NCBI GenBank assembly: GCA_037179515.1
Contig: JAXCGZ010020813.1
Span: 55,001 to 119,000, forward strand
DNA length: 64,000 nt
From: Halocaridina rubra
Lineage: Eukaryota > Arthropoda > Malacostraca > Decapoda > Atyidae
Direction of reading: 5' to 3'
Shown here: one piece after another, positions 19,933 through 31,634 of the stretch
Layout of the letters: each line of letters starts with the position of its first letter
Numbering within the stretch: position 1 is the first letter of the stretch
Translations under genes and position numbers: made by a program
Notes under the pieces: model-generated
Told to the model about the DNA's origin: nothing
Seen by the model: only the letters and a program-made list of their open reading frames with translations
Database searches by the model: none

Positions 19933-22914
19933 ATTACCTAATTGTGATTACCTAATTGTGTTTACGGGAAAGAGCCCAAAGCTCGTATCTTCCCGTCTCC
20001 TCATCGGTTCCATTTTATACTTAGTGATACTTATCATACCTGTCCTTAAAACTATGGATTGAGATAGCATTAACTACCTCCTCGCTTAGCCAATTCCAAT
20101 TATCAACTACTCTTACACTGAAAAAGTATTTCCTTACATCCTGCAAAGAAGTTTTCTTACGAAGCTTCAAACTATAACCTCTAGTTCTAGAGCCAGCCAT
20201 ATCAAAATATCGATTCCTATCCACTCTATCATAACCATGAAGGAATTTAAAGACTGTCACCATATCCCCCCTCACTCTTCTAGCTTCGAGTGATGGTAAG
20301 TCTAATTCCCTCAGCCTCTCACCATAACTGAGATTGCGTATTTCTGGCACCAGTTTCGTGGCATGTCTTTGAACTTTTTCAAGCTTAGCTATGTGCTTTT
20401 TCAAGTGCGGATTCCAAAAGGGGGCTGCATATTCGAGTTTTGGCCTCACATAGGTTACATAAATATTTCTGAACATTTCCTTGTCCATGTGCCTGAAGGC
20501 TACCCTTACATTTGATAAGAATGCATATGCTGCCCTTACTATGCCATTTATATGTATTTCTGGACACAAATCTGCCAGTATGTTTACTCCTAGATCTCTC
20601 TCATTTTCTGTCTCTTGAAGTTGTACTCCAGCCACCGAGTAGTCAAGCTTGGGCCTTCTTGCACTTGTACCCATTCTCATTACCTTATATTTTGAAGTAT
20701 TGAATTTCATTAGCCACTTTTTTGACCACTCATGCAGATTATTTAGATCCTCCTGAAGTTCTCTACCATTGTTCTCGTTTTTTACTTTCTTCACAATCTT
20801 TGCATCATCTGCAAACATATTCATGAATGAATTTACAGACTCTGGTAGGTCATTTAAATATACAAGGAACAAAAGTGGCCCTAAAACTGCACCCTGTGGA
20901 ACTCCACTGCTAACTCTTCTCCATTCAGACACTGAGTGTCTTACTCTAACCCTCTGTTCCCTTCCTTCTAAGTAAGTTTTTATCCATTCCAAAACATTTC
21001 CACCTATTCTAGCCATTGATTGCAGCTTCCTAATAAGTCTCCCATGTGGAACAGTGTCAAACGCTTTCTGGAAGTCTAGGAATATGCAATATGCCCAGCC
21101 CTCTCTTTCCTGTAAGATTTGGCTTACCTCATCATAAAATTCTAATAAGTTTGTTACTGTTGATCTACCTTCTCTGAAGCCATGTTGCCTCACTGACAAA
21201 AAGTTGAAGGATTCCAAGTGAAGAGAGATATGTTTCCTTAGTAGTTTCTCCATAACTTTGCAAACTATGCTGGTCAAGGAAACTGGTCTATAGTTCACAG
21301 CCGTATCCCTCCTTCCCTTTTTGAAGATAGGTATCACATTTGCTTGTTTCCAGCATCTTGGAATCTCCCCCGACTCCAGTGACTCCTTAAATATGATACT
21401 TAGTGCCACTGATATTGTGTTTGCGCATTTTTTAAGCACATGAGGGGATATGTCATCAGGACCTGTAGCTTTATGAACATCTAAATCCATCAGCGCTTTG
21501 CATACCTCTGTGGCTGTAAGGTTGATGTTCTCTAATACCGGCCCTTGAGCTTCTATCACTGCAATCTGAGGGGGTGGGGTATTTTCTACTGTAAATACTG
21601 ACTGAAACTCCTTGTTCAATTCTTTGCAGATCTCTTCATCCGTCTCAGTGATGCTTCCATCCGCTCTCTTTAGCCTTAAAACCTGTTCTTTTACCTTCAG
21701 TTTTCCTCTGATAAAGCTGTGGAAAAGCTTGGGATTTTCTTTAGCCTTCCTGGTGATGTCCCTCTCATAGTCTCTCTCTGCCTCTCTCCTTTTACTTAGG
21801 TAGTCATTTCTTGCTCTTTTGTAGGTTTGCCAGGCATTTATGTTTTTTCTCCTCCTATACCTTTTCCAGCATTTGTCTCTCCACTCCTTAGCTCTTTTAC
21901 ACCCATTATCGAACCAATTCTCTCTGGCATGAATTACACCTACTTTGGTGACAGGTATGCAGCAATCTACTATCTTCCCATATTTCTCACAAAAGATGTC
22001 ATACATTTCTTGTACAGATTTGTTGTAAAATAAGGTTCTCCAGTCAATAACTGCAAAAAGCTCATTCATTTTGATGTAATCTCCTTTCGGATAGTTCCTC
22101 CTCATGTCCTCAGTGCCTCTACTCTCGGGAAGAATATCTTCAATGATATACTCCATCAACAACACACAGTGGTCACTCTTTCCAATTGGTGGTTCATACT
22201 CAATTTTTTCAATATCCAACACATTATCTGTGAACACTAGATCAAGTAGTGATGGCTCATCCCCACCCCTGGCCCTTGTTGGTTCCATTACATGTTGGTG
22301 TAGGAAATTCCCTTGTACGCAATCTAGGAATCTTGCCCCGAATGAGTCCTCACCACTGTGTGGGTCAAGATTTATCCAATCTATCTCTTTATGATTAAAG
22401 TCTCCCATAATCAAAATCCTACATTTTTTTTCCCGTGCCATGTTAACAACTGAGTTTATGACTTCAATAGTACCTATATGACTTTCCTCATAAACTTCAA
22501 GCCTATTTTGGTTCCTTGGTGGGTTGTATACAACAGTTATTATAATGCTCTCTGACCCAGTATTTATGCGAGCAACAAGAAATTCCTTGAACTCACTTTC
22601 TATAGCCAAGTTTATTTCTTCAACTTGAATCCTTTCACTTATGAGCAGTGCTATCCCTCCACCAGTCCTCTCAGATCTTTCAACCCTTAGTATTCTGAAG
22701 CCCTTAGGAAAAACTGTGATACTGTTTATGTCCTCACTCAACTTAGTCTCTGTAATTGCTACTATATCTGCCTTACTGTTGTGAATCCTATCTTTTAATT
22801 CTACTGCCTTACCAGCTAATCCATCAGCATTTGTGTATAACAATCTTAATGAGGCCCCATCCCCTGATCTTCTGTCATTATCTTCTTTATCTCCCCTTTA
22901 TCTCCCCTTTGTCT
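19931..22914 (-). mobile_element. CR1/L2-like LINE copy I with uninterrupted ORF2
   Basis: The copy runs from two tail units (ATTACCTAATTGTG) at 19,932 to a truncation about 15-20 bp downstream of the frameshift site of the full element (sequence CCCCTTTGTCTG on the plus strand). There it abuts (TG)n and the tail of copy J. The same truncation is found at the end of copy J, giving a ~3.0 kb tandem unit. ORF2 is open throughout. A 16-bp local duplication (TATCTCCCCTTT repeated) lies at the truncated end. Confidence 0.9.
20021..22843 (-). CDS. LINE ORF2 protein: AP endonuclease plus reverse transcriptase (intact frame)
   Basis: This is a continuous frame of about 940 residues. Residues 1-230 are an exonuclease/endonuclease/phosphatase domain with ITETKLS (Glu32), the MGDFN box (Asp148), LLDLVFTD and the catalytic SDH (Asp224-His225). 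A basic linker (about 305-365) has WFDNGCKRAKEW. RT blocks begin at KATGPDDIS (458) and continue with [14 protein letters not shown] (516), [13 protein letters not shown] (553), [13 protein letters not shown] (588), SSGVPQG (645) and the catalytic FADD (677-680). The C-terminal RPKLEYAAPFWNP block follows. This is the layout of CR1/L2-type ORF2 proteins that carry out target-primed reverse transcription. The first codon in the frame is TTG, and the true N-terminus is likely upstream, fused through ORF1. One odd residue is Asn for Lys in HARENWF. Confidence 0.88.
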   Translation of the reverse strand: MLYTNADGLAGKAVELKDRIHNSKADIVAITETKLSEDINSITVFPKGFRILRVERSERTGGGIALLISERIQVEEINLAIESEFKEFLVARINTGSESIIITVVYNPPRNQNRLEVYEESHIGTIEVINSVVNMAREKKCRILIMGDFNHKEIDWINLDPHSGEDSFGARFLDCVQGNFLHQHVMEPTRARGGDEPSLLDLVFTDNVLDIEKIEYEPPIGKSDHCVLLMEYIIEDILPESRGTEDMRRNYPKGDYIKMNELFAVIDWRTLFYNKSVQEMYDIFCEKYGKIVDCCIPVTKVGVIHARENWFDNGCKRAKEWRDKCWKRYRRRKNINAWQTYKRARNDYLSKRREAERDYERDITRKAKENPKLFHSFIRGKLKVKEQVLRLKRADGSITETDEEICKELNKEFQSVFTVENTPPPQIAVIEAQGPVLENINLTATEVCKALMDLDVHKATGPDDISPHVLKKCANTISVALSIIFKESLESGEIPRCWKQANVIPIFKKGRRDTAVNYRPVSLTSIVCKVMEKLLRKHISLHLESFNFLSVRQHGFREGRSTVTNLLEFYDEVSQILQEREGWAYCIFLDFQKAFDTVPHGRLIRKLQSMARIGGNVLEWIKTYLEGREQRVRVRHSVSEWRRVSSGVPQGAVLGPLLFLVYLNDLPESVNSFMNMFADDAKIVKKVKNENNGRELQEDLNNLHEWSKKWLMKFNTSKYKVMRMGTSARRPKLDYSVAGVQLQETENERDLGVNILADLCPEIHINGIVRAAYAFLSNVRVAFRHMDKEMFRNIYVTYVRPKLEYAAPFWNPHLKKHIAKLEKVQRHATKLVPEIRNLSYGERLRELDLPSLEARRVRGDMVTVFKFLHGYDRVDRNRYFDMAGSRTRGYSLKLRKKTSLQDVRKYFFSVRVVDNWNWLSEEVVNAISIHSFKDRYDKYH

Positions 22915-22929
22915 GTGTGTGTGTGTGTG

Positions 22930-25900
22930 ATTACCTAATTGTGATTACCTAATTGTGCTTACGGGAAAGAGCCCAAAGCTCGTATCTTCCCGTCTCCTCA
23001 TCGCTTCCATTTTATACTTAGTGATACTTATCATACCTGTCCTTAAAACTATGGATTGAGATAGCATTAACTACCTCCTTGCTTAGCCAATTCCAATTAT
23101 CAACTACTCTTACACTGAAAAAGTATTTCCTTACATCCTGCAAAGAAGTTTTCTTACGAAGCTTCAAACTATGACCTCTAGTTCTAGAGCCAGCCATATC
23201 AAAATATCGATCCCTATCCACTCTATCATAACCATGAAGGAATTTAAAGACTGTCACCATATCCCCCCTCACTCTTCTAGCTTCGAGTGATGGTAAGTCT
23301 AATTCCCTCAGCCTCTCATCATAACTGAGATTGCGTATTTCTGGCACCAGTTTCGTGGCATGTCTTTGAACTTTTTCAAGCTTAGCTATGTGCTTTTTCA
23401 AGTGCGGATTCCAAAAGGGGGCTGCATATTCGAGTTTTGGCCTCACATAGGTTACATAAATATTTCTGAACATTTCCTTGTCCATGTGCCTGAAGGCTAC
23501 CCTTACATTTGATAAGAATGCATATGCTGCCCTTACTATGCCATTTATATGTATTTCTGGAGACAAATCTGCCAGTATGTTTACTCCTAGATCTCTCTCA
23601 TTTTCTGTCTCTTGAAGTTGTACTCCATCCACCAAGTAGTCAAGCTTGGGCCTTCTTGCACTTGTACCCATTCTCATTACCTTACATTTTGAAGTATTGA
23701 ATTTCATTAGCCACTTTTCTGACCACTCATGCAGATTATTTAGATCCTCCTGAAGTTCTCTACCATTGTTCTCGTTTTTTACTTTCTTCACAATCTTTGC
23801 ATCATCTGCAAACATATTCATGAATGAATTTACAGACTCTGGTAGGTCATTTACATATACAAGGAACAAAAGTGGCCCTAAAACTGCACCCTGTGGAACT
23901 CCACTGCTAACTCTTCTCCATTCAGACACTGAGTGTCTTACTCTAACCCTCTGTTCCCTTCCTTCTAAGTAAGTTTTTATCCATTCCAAAACATTTCCAC
24001 CTATTCTAGCCATTGATTGCAGCTTCCTAATAAGTCTCCCATGTGGAACAGTGTCAAACGCTTTCTGGAAGTCTAGGAATATGCAATATGCCCAGCCCTC
24101 TCTTTCCTGTAAGATTTGGCTTACCTCATCATAAAATTCTAATAAGTTTGTTACTGTTGATCTACCTTCTCTGAAGCCATGTTGCCTCACTGACAAAAAG
24201 TTGAAGGATTCCAAGTGAAGAGAGATATGTTTCCTTAGTAGTTTCTCCATAACTTTGCAAACTATGCTGGTCAAGGTAACTGGTCTATAGTTCAGAGCCG
24301 TATCCCTCCTTCCCTTTTTGAAGATAGGTATCACATTTGCTTGTTTCCAGCATCTTGGAATCTCCCCCGACTCCAGTGACTCCTTAAATATGATACTTAG
24401 TGCCACTGATATTGTGTTTGCGCATTTTTTAAGCACATGAGGGGATATGTCATCAGGACCTGTAGCTTTATGAACATCTAAATCCATCAGCGCTTTGCAT
24501 ACCTCTGTGGCTGTAAGGTTGATGTTCTCTAATACCGGCCCTTGAGCTTCTATCACTGCAATCTGAGGGGGTGGGGTATTTTCTACTGTAAATACTGACT
24601 GAAACTCCTTGTTCAATTCTTTGCAGATCTCTTCATCCGTCTCAGTGATGCTTCCATCCGCTCTCTTTAGCCTTAAAACCTGTTCTTTTACCTTCAGTTT
24701 TCCTCTGATAAAGCTGTGGAAAAGCTTGGGATTTTCTTTAGCCTTCCTGGTGATGTCCCTCTCATAGTCTCTCTCTGCCTCTCTCCTTTTACTTAGGTAG
24801 TCATTTCTTGCTCTTTTGTAGGTTTGCCAGGCATTTATGTTTTTTCTCCTCCTATACCTTTTCCAGCATTTGTCTCTCCACTCCTTAGCTCTTTTACACC
24901 CATTATCGAACCATTTCTCTCTGGCATGAATTACACCTACTTTGGTGACAGGTATGCAGCAATCTACTATCTTCCCATATTTCTCACAAAAGATGTCATA
25001 CATTTCTTGTACAGATTTGTTGTAAGATAAGGTTCTCCAGTCAATAACTGCAAAAAGCTCATTCATTTTGATGTAATCTCCTTTCGGATAGTTCCTCCTC
25101 ATGTCCTCAGTGCCTCTACTCTCAGGAAGAATATCTTCAATGATATACTCCATCAACAACACACAGTGGTCACTCTTTCCAATTGGTGGTTCATACTCAA
25201 ATTTTTCAATATCCAACACATTATCTGTGAACACTAGATCAAGTAGTGATGGCTCATCCCCACCCCTGGCCCTTGTTGGTTCCATTACATGTTGGTGTAG
25301 GAAATTCCCTTGTACGCAATCTAGGAATTTTGCCCCGAATGAGTCCTCACCACTGTGTGGGTCAAGATTTATCCAATCTATCTCTTTATGATTAAAGTCT
25401 CCCATAATCAAAATCCTACATTTTTTTCCCGTGCCATGTTAACAACTGAGTTTATGACTTCAATAGTACCTATATGACTTTCCTCATAAACTTCAAGCCT
25501 ATTTTGGTTCCTTGGTGGGTTGTATACAACAGTTATAATAATGCTCTCTGACCCAGTATTTATGCGAGCAACAAGAAATTCCTTGAACTCACTTTCTATA
25601 GCCAAGTTTATTTCTTCAACTTGAATCCTTTCACTTATGAGCAGTGCTATCCCTCCACCAGTCCTCTCAGATCTTTCAACCCTTAGTATTCTGAAGCCCT
25701 TAGGAAAAACTGTGATACTGTTTATGTCCTCACTCAACTTAGTCTCTGTAATTGCTACTATATCTGCCTTACTGTTGTGAATTCTATCTTTTAATTCTAC
25801 TGCCTTACCAGCTAATCCATCAGCATTTGTGTATAACAATCTTAATGAGGCCCCATCCCCTGATCTTCTGTCATTATCTTCTTTATCTCCCCTTTGTCTG
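22930..25900 (-). mobile_element. CR1/L2-like LINE copy J
   Basis: This is the second ~3.0 kb unit, with the same 5' truncation (TTTGTCTG) and two-unit tail as copy I. ORF2 is intact except for one frameshift in an A run at about 25,421-25,427, where seven bases replace the eight found in copy I. It differs from I at scattered sites, for example VDGVQLQ for VAGVQLQ. Confidence 0.9.
23018..25839 (-). pseudogene. LINE ORF2 of copy J with a single frameshift
   Basis: Positions 25,839-25,408 encode the first ~135 residues of the endonuclease (LYTNADGLAGK to VVNMAREK). A one-base deletion in the following A homopolymer breaks the frame. Positions 25,411-23,018 (797 codons) continue with MGDFNHKEIDW, SDHCVLL, the RT palm motifs including FADDAKIVKK, and the C-terminus SIHSFKDRYDKYH. 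Apart from this homopolymer contraction the protein would be complete. The deletion could be a real mutation or a sequencing error. Confidence 0.85.
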
Positions 25901-25912
25901 TGTGTGTGTGTG

Positions 25913-26963
<1,051 letters not shown>

Positions 26964-27155
26964 AAGCGTGAAAGGGTTAGAAATTAGATCTGAGAATGGA
27001 ATTGGGGACAATTCTTGTATTTCACACCCAGTTAAACTACTCTTTCAATGGTCTGTAGAAGAGTAAGATAGCATATCATATTTCCTAATTTGGGTTATTG
27101 GACTCTTACTCTAAACCCTTGAATTAGAGCAGTGAATGGCTGCATTAGTATATTC

Positions 27156-27192
27156 TATATAAAGACACAGATACTGAAAATTATTCGTCATT
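27156..27192 (+). promoter_or_regulatory. Core promoter of the Tweedle-like gene: TATA box and possible initiator
   Basis: TATATAAAG lies at 27,156-27,164, and a TCATT initiator-like sequence at 27,188-27,192 is about 30 bp downstream. The ATG follows at 27,202, giving a 5' UTR of about a dozen bases. TATA-driven promoters with short leaders and a tiny first exon are typical of arthropod cuticle protein genes. Transcription start is inferred. Confidence 0.55.
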
Positions 27193-27201
27193 GTATCAAA
27201 T

Positions 27202-28824
27202 ATGAAGCCATTGGTAAGTATATTTATTCATTCTTTTCATGCTTGAAAAGAGGCACCCAAATGTAACAAAGAAAGAATGTAATAGTGCTATCAAATAATC
27301 GTTATCATATGAACATCATTAAGGGTAGCCAAAATTGTAACACAAAAAGGAGCTAGGAGAGTTTATATAAGTACTGGTTATTATTTTTAACATGAAGTTT
27401 TTATAAATGTTTGTTTCTTTATGCTAAATTTTTTCCTAAATAATATCTGTATTCATTGTTTATATTTAATTAAATATAATAGCTGTGTCGATATGCAAGG
27501 GCTAAAAGTTTTTTTTATACTAAGCATTCTAATATAGACGTTAATTTGATTTAGGAGTGTTAATCAATGTTAAATTGGGTGATTGAATCTTTTCCCTCTC
27601 ATGTTGCTAAACATCATTAGTATTCTCATTTTTAACTAAAGCTCTCTATAAAAAAAGTCATTTTTAATCAACATATCGATATTAATCAATGAACATATAA
27701 ATAAGAATATATAAAAAAGTAATTAATCTAACTGGACAGACAGGATTATGGCCTTATAGACACCTGTATATAATTCAAAAACCTAGTTTACTAATAAGGA
27801 ATCTATCCCGCCAAGCCGAGTGTATCTCAGTGATTAAAGTCTTCCTACTTATTTATGCATACTTATGTTACAGGTATTATTATTCTTAGCTGCAACTACA
27901 GCTGCGAGTCCTGATGGGTACAGCAAAACATTTCCAAGTAGGATTTTCAATCACGGATTAAGTCCACCAAGGAGGAATCCTTCCACAGCACCTTTTGGTC
28001 AAACATATCAATTTACTGGCCAAAGTAGTAACTTTGGCTCCAGTTCTCCATTTGAACAGAGAAATATCTTTAATGATTTTGGATCACTTTCTCAGAGAAG
28101 AAATATATTTACTGGTCAAGGGCCAAGCAATTATGGTTCATCTTTTACTCAAAGGAGCTTTGGAGGAACCAGTACACATGTTGGACAAACGTTCTTCTCA
28201 TCAGACTCTTCATTTTGTCGTAATGGGCAGGTCGTTAATGCTGTTGGCCAATGCGTTACTCCTCATATCAGGCATAATTACTATACTTTCAGAGTCCCTA
28301 ATGAGGCCAGTAATAGAGGTAGCACTCAACCACTTCCACCGCCAAAAGTAGAAAACAACATACTGTTTGTTCATCTTCCTGAAGACGAAGCGCAAAGTGG
28401 TCTTGTTCTGACACCGCCTAAAGTAAACAACATTGTTTACCTCTGGAAGAAACAGTCTAGTGATCGTCAACAGCCAATTGAATTACCAGACCCAGAATAT
28501 ACCAACCCCGAAGTATATTATATCAATTACAATCAGGGCGAAAATCCTACTTTACCAGTTAGGATTAACCTCCAAACTGCTCTTAGAAATTCCGATCAAG
28601 CACATGGACAAGTTATAGGAGGATCTAGGGATAATACAAGATTTTCTTCTTCGCATGGAAGCGTTTTTGGAGGTTCTGGCTTCTCTCCAGGTGGTGGATT
28701 TAGTCATTCTCTATTTGGAGGAGAATTTGAGACCAACAAAATCAGTTACTCTCAACCCACGCAAGGAGGTTCTGGCATAGGAAGTTCTCAAGTTAATCCT
28801 ACATCCCAATACACAGCTCCTTGA
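27202..28824 (+). CDS. Secreted cuticle-type protein, Tweedle/DUF243-like (two exons)
   Basis: Exon 1 is 27,202-27,213 (codons M-K-P-L), followed by a GTAAGT donor. Exon 2 is 27,874-28,824, after a TTATGTTACAG acceptor. The 660-bp intron is in phase 0. Joining them gives a signal peptide, MKPLVLLFLAATTAAS, and a protein of about 320 aa. The N-terminal third is rich in Gly, Ser, Phe and Gln with FGSS-like repeats. The core has KVENNILFVHLPE, KVNNIVYLWKKQ and PEVYYINYN, which match the block pattern of Tweedle/DUF243 cuticle proteins. The C-terminus is again Gly/Ser/Phe-rich (GFSPGGGFSH). Such proteins are structural parts of the exoskeleton. An ATG at 27,865 precedes the acceptor and is not the real start. 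No clear AATAAA follows the stop. Confidence 0.82.
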
Positions 28825-28995
28825 TACAGCCTTTAACAGAGATTAGTGTACTTTAATCAAACTTTTCAGTTAAATTGTTTTAATATTCATAACTTATATT
28901 TAGCGAAGAAATATATTCAACAAACATAATTCGTATTTTTTTTAACCAACTAAAGGAAAAACTAAAAACACGAAAATTATAATTTCCCTTTCTGC

Positions 28996-29114
<119 letters not shown>

Positions 29115-29929
29115 TAACATTTTGTCAGTGAGAAAACATGGCTTCAAAAGAAGGTAGATCAACAGTAACAAACTTATTAGAATTTCATGATGAGGTAAGT
29201 CGAATCCTACAGGAAAGAGAGGGCTGGGCAGATTGCATATTCCTTGACTTCCAGAAAGCATTTGACATAGTCCTACACGGGAGACTTATTAAGATGCTGC
29301 AAGCAATGGCAAGTATAGATGGAATGTTTTGGAATGGATAAAAACTTACTTAGAAGGAAGGGAACAGAGGGTTAGAGTAAGACACTCAGTGTCTGAATGG
29401 AGAAGAGTTAGTAGTGGAGTTCCACAGGGTTCAGTTTGAGGGCCACTTTGTTCCTTGCATATGTAAATGACCTATCAAAGACTGTAAATTCATTCATGAA
29501 TATGTTTGCAGATGATGTAAAGATTGCAAAAAAAGTAAGAAACGAGAACAATGGTAGAGAAGTTCAGGAAGATCTAAATAGTCTGCATGAGTGATCAGAA
29601 AAGTGGCTAATGAAATTCAATACTTCTAAATGTAGGGTAATGAGAATGGCTACAAGTGCAAGAAGGCCCAAACTTGGTTACTCGGTGGCAGGAGTACAAC
29701 TTCACGAGACCGGGAATGAGAGAGATCTAGGAGTAAACATACTGGCCGATTTGTCTCCAGAAATGCATATATGTGGCATAGCAAGGGCAGCATATGCTTT
29801 CTTGGCAAATGTAAGGGTAGCCTTCACAGGCACATGGACAAGGAAATGTTCAGAAATATTTATGTAACCAATGTGAAGCCAAAGCTTGGACATGCAGACC
29901 CCTTTTGGAATCTGCACTTGAAAAAGCAC

Positions 29930-31156
29930 GTGTTTTATTTTTACTTTTTTTCTTTTTTTTACTTTTTGTGGTTAATACCCTCCTGTAGAAGGCTTCGCCT
30001 CCTCCCTGGCGGGTCTTAAGTTTATTTTAAATTTTCTTTTTTTTACTTTTTGTTTATCTCTCTCATACCTTGAATGGTTCATTTATAGTAAAGAGTTCGA
30101 TATCGTAGCATTTTTCAAATAAGTATGTTTTCAGTTTTTTCTTAAATTGCACCACATCTTCACTGTCTTTGAGTAGCACTGATAATTCATTATATACTCT
30201 TGGAGCACTATATTGATAGGTTCTACTACCAATATTTCGATTAGATCTTGGTTCATGCAATGTATATTTGCCATTTGCATGTCTCACTGTGATGTTTGTT
30301 CCAAGTTCAAAAGGGACTAAATACTCATGTAAGTATTTCGGTTCTCCGGTCTTTAATGTCTTGTAGGTTAGCAAACAGATTTTGAATACAATTCTTGCTT
30401 TTATCGGCAGCCAATGTAATTCAATCAGTGTCGGTGTAATTCTTTGACGTCGCTAAGTGCCTTTAATTAATCTTGCTGCTTTATTTTGAATGATCTGAAG
30501 TTTTTTTTAATAAATTGTCTGGCAAACCATAGTAAAGGGAATTGCAATAATCCAATCTAGATATTGTATGGTTATGAACTAGCGCATTTAGGGTATCTTC
30601 ATTTAAATACTTTTTGATAAATGCAATATTTCTAAGATGATAATTACATGTTTTTACTGTATTCAATATCTGATTGTTCATGCTTAAAGTATTGTCAATA
30701 AAAACACCCAAGTTTCGCACAACTAGGACCAGTTTGATTTTGAATGCTCCAATCTACATGTACAGTATTCTAATTGTGAAGAGTTTTTCAAGGTATATTC
30801 TGTCCCAAATAACATGCATTCAGTTTTATCATCATTCAGTTTCAATTTCTTTTCAACCATCCAGTTTCTTATGTCAACCATTATTTCATCAATCTTATTA
30901 GTAGTGTTCTGAACTGTTGTTATCGCAAAATAGTATTGAGTATCATCAGCATACAATTTAAATCCAACATTATGTTTTTTTACAATCCACGATAACTCAA
31001 TTGTATAGATATTAAATAATGTGGGACCCAAGACACTACCCTGTGGTATCCCCTTATTTATATCCATTATATTAGATTTTGCATTCGATATTGTCCCGAT
31101 AGCTTTTCTTTTTTGTAAAAAGCTTTCAAGCCATTTATATGCATTTTCGTCTATGC
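29930..31156 (-). mobile_element. L2/Daphne-like LINE fragment nested in the plus-strand LINE copy
   Basis: On the minus strand the element begins within the RT (IDENAYKWLESFL), which is a 5' truncation, and ends with a T/A-rich 3' UTR containing GGCGAAGCCTTCTAC at about 29,980-30,000. Removing it rejoins the host LINE between the AAAAAGCAC and ATAGGTAAG blocks. A target site duplication is not clear. The motif set ([41 protein letters not shown]) and the C-terminal SAPRVYNELS block are typical of L2/Rex1/Daphne-type LINEs rather than of the surrounding family. Confidence 0.82.
30063..31156 (-). pseudogene. L2/Daphne-like reverse transcriptase remnant
   Basis: Three frames in order cover RT (from the left edge of the element at 31,156 to 30,723: [11 protein letters not shown], catalytic YADD in KLYADDTQYY, KLKLNDDKTE), the thumb-like region (30,720-30,481: LGVFIDNTLSMNNQ, SRLDYCNSLYYGLP) and the C-terminus (30,374-30,063: PRSNRNIGSRTYQYSAP, FKKKLKTYLFEKCY). 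Frame changes separate them at about 30,722 and 30,480-30,380. The endonuclease and early RT blocks are missing. Confidence 0.8.
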
Positions 31157-31593
31157 CAATAGGTAAGGCTGGAAAAAGTTCCGACATGCCACGAAACTGG
31201 TGCCAGAAATACGCGATCTCAGTTGCTGAGGTAATTAGAATTACCATCACTCAAAGCTAGAAGACTGATATGGTGGCGGTTTTTAAATTCCTTCACCGTT
31301 ATGAGAGAGTGGATAGGGATCGATATTTTGATATGGCTGGCACTAGAACTAGAGGTCATAGTTTGAAGCTTCGTAAGAAAACTTCTTTGCAGGATATAAG
31401 GAAGTACTTTTTTAGTGTAAGAGTAGTTGATAATTGGAATTCGCTAAATGAGGAGGTAGTTATTGCTAACTAAATCCATAGTTTAAGGACAAGTATGATA
31501 AGTATCACCAAGTACAAAATGGACCCGACCGGGAGACGGGAAGCTACGAGTTTGGGGCTCTTTCCCGTAAGCGCGATTAGGTAATTACAATCA

Positions 31594-31599
<6 letters not shown>

Positions 31600-31634
<35 letters not shown>

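Larger units (their letters stand above)
29138..31473 (+). pseudogene. Broken reverse transcriptase of the plus-strand LINE copy
   Basis: Coding fragments are 29,138-29,341 ([18 protein letters not shown] to the AFDIV block), 29,610-29,867 (FNTSKCRVMRM and RDLGVNILADLSPEMH) and, beyond the nested element, 31,270-31,473 (MVAVFKFLHRYERVDRDRYF). Frameshifts separate them, for example a stop in place of the VLGPLLFL block near 29,440. No function remains. Confidence 0.8.

Noticed and set aside
22420..22435. A-run in the endonuclease as a second programmed frameshift site
   Set aside because: In copy I the frame is continuous through the run, and the shifts in H and J come from base losses. No frame change is needed in an intact element.
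27865..27873. ATG at 27,865 as start of the Tweedle-like gene
   Set aside because: It lies in the intron just before the acceptor. The spliced ATG at 27,202 gives a proper signal peptide and follows a TATA box.
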